A stretch of DNA of 9,544 nucleotides from an uncultured Bacilli bacterium. Its GTDB lineage: Bacteria; Bacillota_I; Bacilli_A; RF39; UBA660. The stretch is from NCBI GenBank assembly GCA_947628075.1, contig CANQYF010000039.1, forward strand, positions 1 to 9,544. Reading direction: 5' to 3'. Shown piece after piece: positions 5,505-9,544 of this stretch (positions are counted from its first letter, which is position 1; each line of letters starts with the position of its first letter). The notes under the pieces are model-generated. The model searched no databases, was not told where the DNA came from, and saw only the letters and a program-made list of their open reading frames with translations. A program made the translations under genes and the position numbers.

Positions 5505-7581
5505 GATAATTGAGTATTTAGATGTTTTAGATAAAGCCAAAAGTTTAGAAGATATTTGTAACTATGTCAAAGGTAATGAAGAAGATGTAGAAAAAGAATT
5601 AAATAATCTTATTAAAAGTGGCATTGTTCATGAAACAAAAAAGAAAAAATATATATTAATGAAATATTGTAAATCATTACATGTTGGTAAAATAGATGTA
5701 GCTAGAAATGGTTATGCTTTTTTAGTTCAAAATGATAATAGCGAAGATATCTTTATTGCCAAAGATAATTTAAATGGTGCTATTGAAGGGGATACAGCCT
5801 TAGTTGATTTATATTCTAATAGAGGGAAATTAGAGGGAAAAGTTTTAAAAATTTTAGATAGAAGTGTTAATAGATTAGTTGGAGAAATTCTTTATGTTAA
5901 TAATGTACCAACTTTAATATTAGATGATAAAAAATTAAATATTGAAGTAAAGTTAAATAATCCATTTAAAAATTTAGTTGATGGTCATAAAGTTTTAGTA
6001 GAATTAAATGAACAAATAGATGATAAAGTATTTACTGGAACAATAGTTAAAATAATTGGTCATAAAAATGATCCAGATATCGATATATTAAGTATTGCTT
6101 ATAAACATAATATTGAACTAGAATTTAGTGAAGAAGTCCAAGAAGAGGTCAAAAAAATACCAGAAGAAGTTTTGGAAAAAGACAAAGTAGGAAGAGTAGA
6201 TCTTACTAATGAATTAATATTTACGATTGATGGCGATGATACCAAAGATATAGATGATGCGATTAGTTTAAAAAAATATACTGATTATTATGAACTTGGT
6301 GTGCATATTGCTGATGTAAGTTATTATGTAAGACCAGGAACAAATTTATATAATACTGCTTATGAAAGAGGAACCTCAACTTATTTAGCAGATAAAGTTT
6401 TACCTATGCTTCCTCATGAACTATCTAATGGTATTTGTTCTTTAAACTCAGGTGTAGAGAGACTTTCTATAAGTGTTGTAATGCAAATTAATAAAGAAGG
6501 AAATATAAAGAGTTATGATATATTCCCATCTATAATTAAAAGTAGAAAGCAAATGACTTATAAATGTGTTAATAGTATTTTAGAAGAGGATATTACACCT
6601 CCAGGTTATGAGAAATTTCAAGATAATTTAAAAGAAATGAATGAACTTGCAAATATTTTAAGAAAGAAAAAAATCCAAAATGGTTATATTGAATTTGATA
6701 TTCCTGAGCCTAAAATTATTCAAGATGAAAATGGCAAATGTATTGATATTTTAAAAAAAGAACAACATACTGGTGAAAAATTAATTGAAGATTTTATGAT
6801 TGCGGCGAATGAATGTGTGGCGACTCATATTTATAATATGTCTTTACCATTTATTTACCGGGTACATGGAATGCCTAAACCAGAAAAAATAACAGAATTT
6901 CTTAATTTATTAAAAATACTTAATATTAATATAGATACTAGAGGGTTAGATTCATCTAGTAAAGGTATGCAACAAATTTTAATAAAATTAAAAGATTATC
7001 CTGAATATACTATTTTATCTAGTTTACTTTTAAGAAGTATGCAAAAAGCTATTTATAGTCCTAATAATATTGGTCACTTTGGGTTAGCATTAAAAAATTA
7101 TACTCATTTTACTTCTCCAATTAGAAGATTTCCAGATACTACAGTGCATCAACTTTTAAGAACATATTTATTTAATAAAGAAATTAATAATGAAACCATT
7201 AATTATTATCAAAAAGTATTAGAGGATATTGCTCTTCATTCATCAGAAAGAGAACAAGCATCTGTTGAAGCGGAAAGAGAAGTTGATGATATGAAAATGG
7301 CTGAATATATGGAAAGTCATATTGGGGAGGATTATAAAGGTATCATAACAACTGTTACCAATTATGGCTTTTATGTTATATTACCTAATTTAGTAGAAGG
7401 TATGGTCCATATTAGTACTTTAGATGGGTATTTTACTTATGTTCCTGAATTATTAGCTTTAGTAGGTAATGATAAAAAGACAATGTATAGATTGGGAATG
7501 GAAGTAGAAATAGAAGTAACTAATGCGAGTAAAGAAACTGGACTTATAGATTTTGAGGTAATTAAAGATGGAAATATATAA
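5494..7581 (+). CDS. rnr: Ribonuclease R (3'-5' exoribonuclease, RNB family)
   Basis: RNase R degrades structured RNA processively from the 3' end. It acts in rRNA and mRNA turnover and, with SmpB-tmRNA, in destroying non-stop messages. The 695 residues show an N-terminal winged-helix region (about 1-55), cold-shock-type OB domains starting at about 63 (GKIDVARNGYAFLV), and the RNB catalytic domain with IDGDDTKDIDDA at 245-256. Its metal-binding Asp246, Asp252, Asp254 and Asp255 are all present. HFTSPIRRFPD is at 538-548, and an S1 domain runs from about 613 to 692. The protein stops right after S1, without the basic tail of longer homologues. The ATG at 5494 has GGAG nine bases upstream; an in-frame upstream start would fall deep inside the pilin gene. 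It overlaps smpB by 14 nt. No promoter of its own is visible, so it probably depends on the one before the pilin gene. Confidence 0.96.
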   Translation: MKDKIIEYLDVLDKAKSLEDICNYVKGNEEDVEKELNNLIKSGIVHETKKKKYILMKYCKSLHVGKIDVARNGYAFLVQNDNSEDIFIAKDNLNGAIEGDTALVDLYSNRGKLEGKVLKILDRSVNRLVGEILYVNNVPTLILDDKKLNIEVKLNNPFKNLVDGHKVLVELNEQIDDKVFTGTIVKIIGHKNDPDIDILSIAYKHNIELEFSEEVQEEVKKIPEEVLEKDKVGRVDLTNELIFTIDGDDTKDIDDAISLKKYTDYYELGVHIADVSYYVRPGTNLYNTAYERGTSTYLADKVLPMLPHELSNGICSLNSGVERLSISVVMQINKEGNIKSYDIFPSIIKSRKQMTYKCVNSILEEDITPPGYEKFQDNLKEMNELANILRKKKIQNGYIEFDIPEPKIIQDENGKCIDILKKEQHTGEKLIEDFMIAANECVATHIYNMSLPFIYRVHGMPKPEKITEFLNLLKILNINIDTRGLDSSSKGMQQILIKLKDYPEYTILSSLLLRSMQKAIYSPNNIGHFGLALKNYTHFTSPIRRFPDTTVHQLLRTYLFNKEINNETINYYQKVLEDIALHSSEREQASVEAEREVDDMKMAEYMESHIGEDYKGIITTVTNYGFYVILPNLVEGMVHISTLDGYFTYVPELLALVGNDKKTMYRLGMEVEIEVTNASKETGLIDFEVIKDGNI

Positions 7582-7993
7582 TAAAAAAGCAAAATTTGAT
7601 TATTTTATAGAAAGTGAAATTGAAGCAGGAATTTCTTTGGTAGGAACAGAAATAAAATCACTAAGAAAAGGATCTGCTGATTTAAAAGATACATATATTA
7701 GGATTAAAAATAATGAAGCATTTATAATTAATATGTATATTGCTAAATATGAAGAGGGTAATATTTTTAATCATGATGAAAGAAGAGAAAGAAAGCTTTT
7801 ACTTCATAAAAAGGAAATTAAGAAATTAGAAGAATTAGCCAAAAAAGAGGGATATACTTTAGTACCTTTAAAAGCCTATTTAAAGAAAGATAAAGTTAAA
7901 ATAAGCGTAGGCATCTGTAAGGGTAAGAAGAATTATGATAAAAGAGAAAGTATAAAAGAAAAGGATATTAAAAGATTAGAAGAAAGAGGGTAA
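7568..7993 (+). CDS. smpB: SsrA-binding protein SmpB
   Basis: SmpB binds tmRNA and brings it to ribosomes stalled on broken mRNA; its C-terminal tail reads the empty mRNA channel during trans-translation. The 141-residue OB-fold protein carries the family hallmarks: NKKAKFDYFIES at 5-16, GTEIKSLRKG at 26-35, NHDERRERKLLLHKKEI at 68-84, and GKKNYDKR at 119-126 before a charged tail. It is somewhat shorter than the roughly 150-160 residues common in the family, the difference being at the C-terminus. The start lies inside rnr with GAGG nine bases upstream. The order rnr-smpB is the classical Firmicutes arrangement and matches their joint role in ribosome rescue. The ssrA gene that often follows is not seen in the window. 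Confidence 0.96.
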   Translation: MEIYNKKAKFDYFIESEIEAGISLVGTEIKSLRKGSADLKDTYIRIKNNEAFIINMYIAKYEEGNIFNHDERRERKLLLHKKEIKKLEELAKKEGYTLVPLKAYLKKDKVKISVGICKGKKNYDKRESIKEKDIKRLEERG

Positions 7994-7996
7994 ATA

Positions 7997-9094
7997 ATGA
8001 AAAGCTTTTGGCGTCAAAATAAGAAATATTTAGTTATTGAAAGTATTATTTTATTACTTATAGTAGTATTATTAATTCTCTTTGTTGGGTTTAAAAATAA
8101 GTCGGAGGAATCACCTAAAACTAACAATCAACCTAATGTTACAGATAAAGATATAGATAAAGAAATTTCTATAATTAACGTTAATAGTAAATCAAGGCCC
8201 ATTGCAGTAATGATAAATAATGCTAGTGATGCTCGCCCTTATCAAAAGGGATTACAAAAAGCTTATATCGTTTATGAAATGATTAATTATATTGATGGTA
8301 CGACCAGATTTTTAGCTCTTTTTAAAGATCAAAATATTGAAGAAATTGGCCCCATTAGAAGTGCGAGACATTATCATTTAGATTATGCTTTAGAAAATGA
8401 TGCTATTTTTGTTCATTGGGGTTATAGTCCTTTAGCGCAAAGTGATATAAAATCATTAAAAATTAATAATATAAATGGGCTTACTTATGGATCTAATGCA
8501 AATAAAGATAATATTAAATCTAATTATTATTTTTGGACTGCGGAAATACCTGGTGTTAATATATCCCATCGTCGATTTACTAGTAGTGAACTAATAAATA
8601 AAGCAATTAGTAAATTAAAATATAATACTGAAACCGAAATAGATAATTTATTTAATTATTCAGTACAAACCATAAATAATAAAGATGCTGATAATACAGT
8701 ATCTGCCTCTAAAGTAGAAATTTATTACTCTAAAGATAATTATGTAACTTATAATTATGATGAAAAGACTCATAGTTATTTAAGAAGTGTTAAAGGTGTT
8801 AGTCATAAAGATGCTTTAACTAACGAACAATTAAAAGTTACTAATATTATTACTTATCAAATAAAAAATAATACTATAAGTGGCGATACAGCTAGTCGTC
8901 AAGAATTACAAAATATTGGTGGTGGAGATGGTTATTATATTACAAATGGTTATGCAACAAAGATAAAATGGGAGAAAGAATGCCGATCATGCCAAACAAA
9001 ATATAGTTATTTAGATGGCAAAGAAATAACTTTAAATGATGGTAATACTTTTATTCAAATTCAACCAATGAAAGAAAAATTAGAAATATCATAA
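7997..9094 (+). CDS. DUF3048 family protein, YerB-like, membrane-anchored
   Basis: This is a 365-residue extracytoplasmic protein of the DUF3048 family (Bacillus YerB), whose biochemical role is unknown. A membrane helix at about 12-31 is followed by a low-complexity linker rich in Asn, Lys and Asp (to about 66). The N-terminal DUF3048 domain shows RPIAVMINN (67-75), ARPYQKGL (79-86), the TRFLALF stretch and IGPIRSARHYH (117-127), then HWGYSP (140-145). The C-terminal DUF3048 domain ends with DGKEITLNDG and TFIQIQP. YerB of B. subtilis is a lipoprotein. Here there is no lipobox cysteine at the helix end, so an uncleaved anchor is likely. A CRSC pair (329, 332) sits in the last domain. The start lies three bases after the smpB stop, with AGAGGG upstream, so it belongs to the rnr-smpB transcript. 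Confidence 0.9.
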   Translation: MKSFWRQNKKYLVIESIILLLIVVLLILFVGFKNKSEESPKTNNQPNVTDKDIDKEISIINVNSKSRPIAVMINNASDARPYQKGLQKAYIVYEMINYIDGTTRFLALFKDQNIEEIGPIRSARHYHLDYALENDAIFVHWGYSPLAQSDIKSLKINNINGLTYGSNANKDNIKSNYYFWTAEIPGVNISHRRFTSSELINKAISKLKYNTETEIDNLFNYSVQTINNKDADNTVSASKVEIYYSKDNYVTYNYDEKTHSYLRSVKGVSHKDALTNEQLKVTNIITYQIKNNTISGDTASRQELQNIGGGDGYYITNGYATKIKWEKECRSCQTKYSYLDGKEITLNDGNTFIQIQPMKEKLEIS

Positions 9095-9134
9095 TTTAAT
9101 AAAAAGATAATATATTTATTAGTAGGAGGATACA

Positions 9135-9467
9135 ATGGAAAAAATTGTTCAATTTATTGGTGAAAATTATGCATGGTTTTTAACTATAACTATTATATTG
9201 TTATTTGCTTTAATCGGTTATATTTATGATACCAAAAGAAGTAAAAATGATTTAATGAAAAAATCAGAAGAAGAATTAGACGCTACCTCTTTAGAAAAAA
9301 TCATAGAGAATAGTGAATTTCAAACAGATCTAGAGCAAAAAAGTTTAAATGATATGGTTGATAGATCTAAAAATATAAATCCGGAAACAAAAAGTGTTGA
9401 GTTATTAGATGAAAGCCCGGTAAATAATCCATCTAACAATACTGAAAATAATATTAACCCAGAATAA
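9135..9467 (+). CDS. Small single-pass membrane protein of unknown function
   Basis: The 110-residue protein has one membrane helix (about 12-31) followed by a basic stretch (KRSK), which predicts a cytoplasmic C-terminal part. The rest is acidic and polar, then an Asn/Pro-rich, probably disordered end (about 80-110). I do not recognise a family. An AGGAGG ribosome site lies seven bases before the ATG, the strongest in the window, and argues for real and efficient translation. It follows the DUF3048 gene after 40 bases with no terminator between, so the two probably share a transcript and may act together at the membrane. Confidence 0.75.
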   Translation: MEKIVQFIGENYAWFLTITIILLFALIGYIYDTKRSKNDLMKKSEEELDATSLEKIIENSEFQTDLEQKSLNDMVDRSKNINPETKSVELLDESPVNNPSNNTENNINPE

Positions 9468-9544
9468 GCTCAAATGAAAAGATAAATTTCAGAAAAGTTA
9501 AAAAAAAGTGAAATGTAAGAGAAAATGGTAGTTTTTAAGAGAAA
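9468..9544. other. Right-hand end without recognisable feature
   Basis: These 77 AT-rich bases contain no convincing hairpin terminator, no tmRNA-like start and no promoter with both boxes. An ATG at 9525 is open for the last 20 bases but has no convincing ribosome site and is too short to call. Confidence 0.5.

Noticed and set aside
9095..9544. tmRNA gene (ssrA) expected near smpB
   Set aside because: No tRNA-like acceptor ends or tag-peptide frame could be found between smpB and the window end.
9525..9544. Start of a further plus-strand gene at the right edge
   Set aside because: Only six codons are visible, with no clear ribosome site, which is not enough to call.

Overview
The window is AT-rich DNA (by eye well under 35% GC) from a low-GC Gram-positive type bacterium. 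The gene content and order (tilS-ftsH, secG-rnr-smpB), the Shine-Dalgarno sites and the sigma-A-like promoters all fit Firmicutes/Bacilli. The extreme A+T, TAA at the end of every gene and the style of the secreted proteins suggest an uncultured, gut-type lineage near RF39/Erysipelotrichia/Mollicutes relatives. That placement is inference. Trp is encoded by TGG and no in-frame TGA occurs, so the standard code holds, unlike Mycoplasma.

Region 1 (1-215) is a divergent intergenic region. A possible minus-strand gene starts at 63 and leaves the window on the left. Two overlapping, mutually exclusive hairpins follow, the second ending in a T7 tract, and then a good promoter for tilS. Region 2 (216-3762) is a tight operon tilS-ftsH-secG: the first two genes overlap by 17 nt, the next two are 1 nt apart, and a textbook UUCG-tetraloop terminator begins inside the secG stop codon. 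It combines tRNA-Ile lysidine modification, membrane proteolysis and protein export. FtsH carries an unusual C-terminal tail resembling the Rho N-terminal nucleic-acid-binding motif.

Region 3 (3763-5504) is the accessory part, sitting where secG and rnr are usually near neighbours. It has a strong extended -10 promoter and a gene for a membrane-anchored, extracytoplasmic protein broken by one in-frame TAA (a Tyr-to-stop type change). A GNRA-loop terminator follows, then a small type IV pilin-like gene with six cysteines that overlaps rnr by 11 nt. Region 4 (5494-9467) is a compact operon rnr-smpB-DUF3048 (YerB-like)-small membrane protein. RNase R and SmpB are the partners that, with tmRNA, rescue stalled ribosomes and degrade the defective mRNA. 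The tmRNA gene (ssrA) is not visible here.

No phage, insertion sequence, CRISPR array, tRNA or rRNA was recognised. The points most worth a second look are the broken secreted protein beside an orphan pilin wired into the rnr operon, the FtsH tail, and the attenuator-like double hairpin before tilS.
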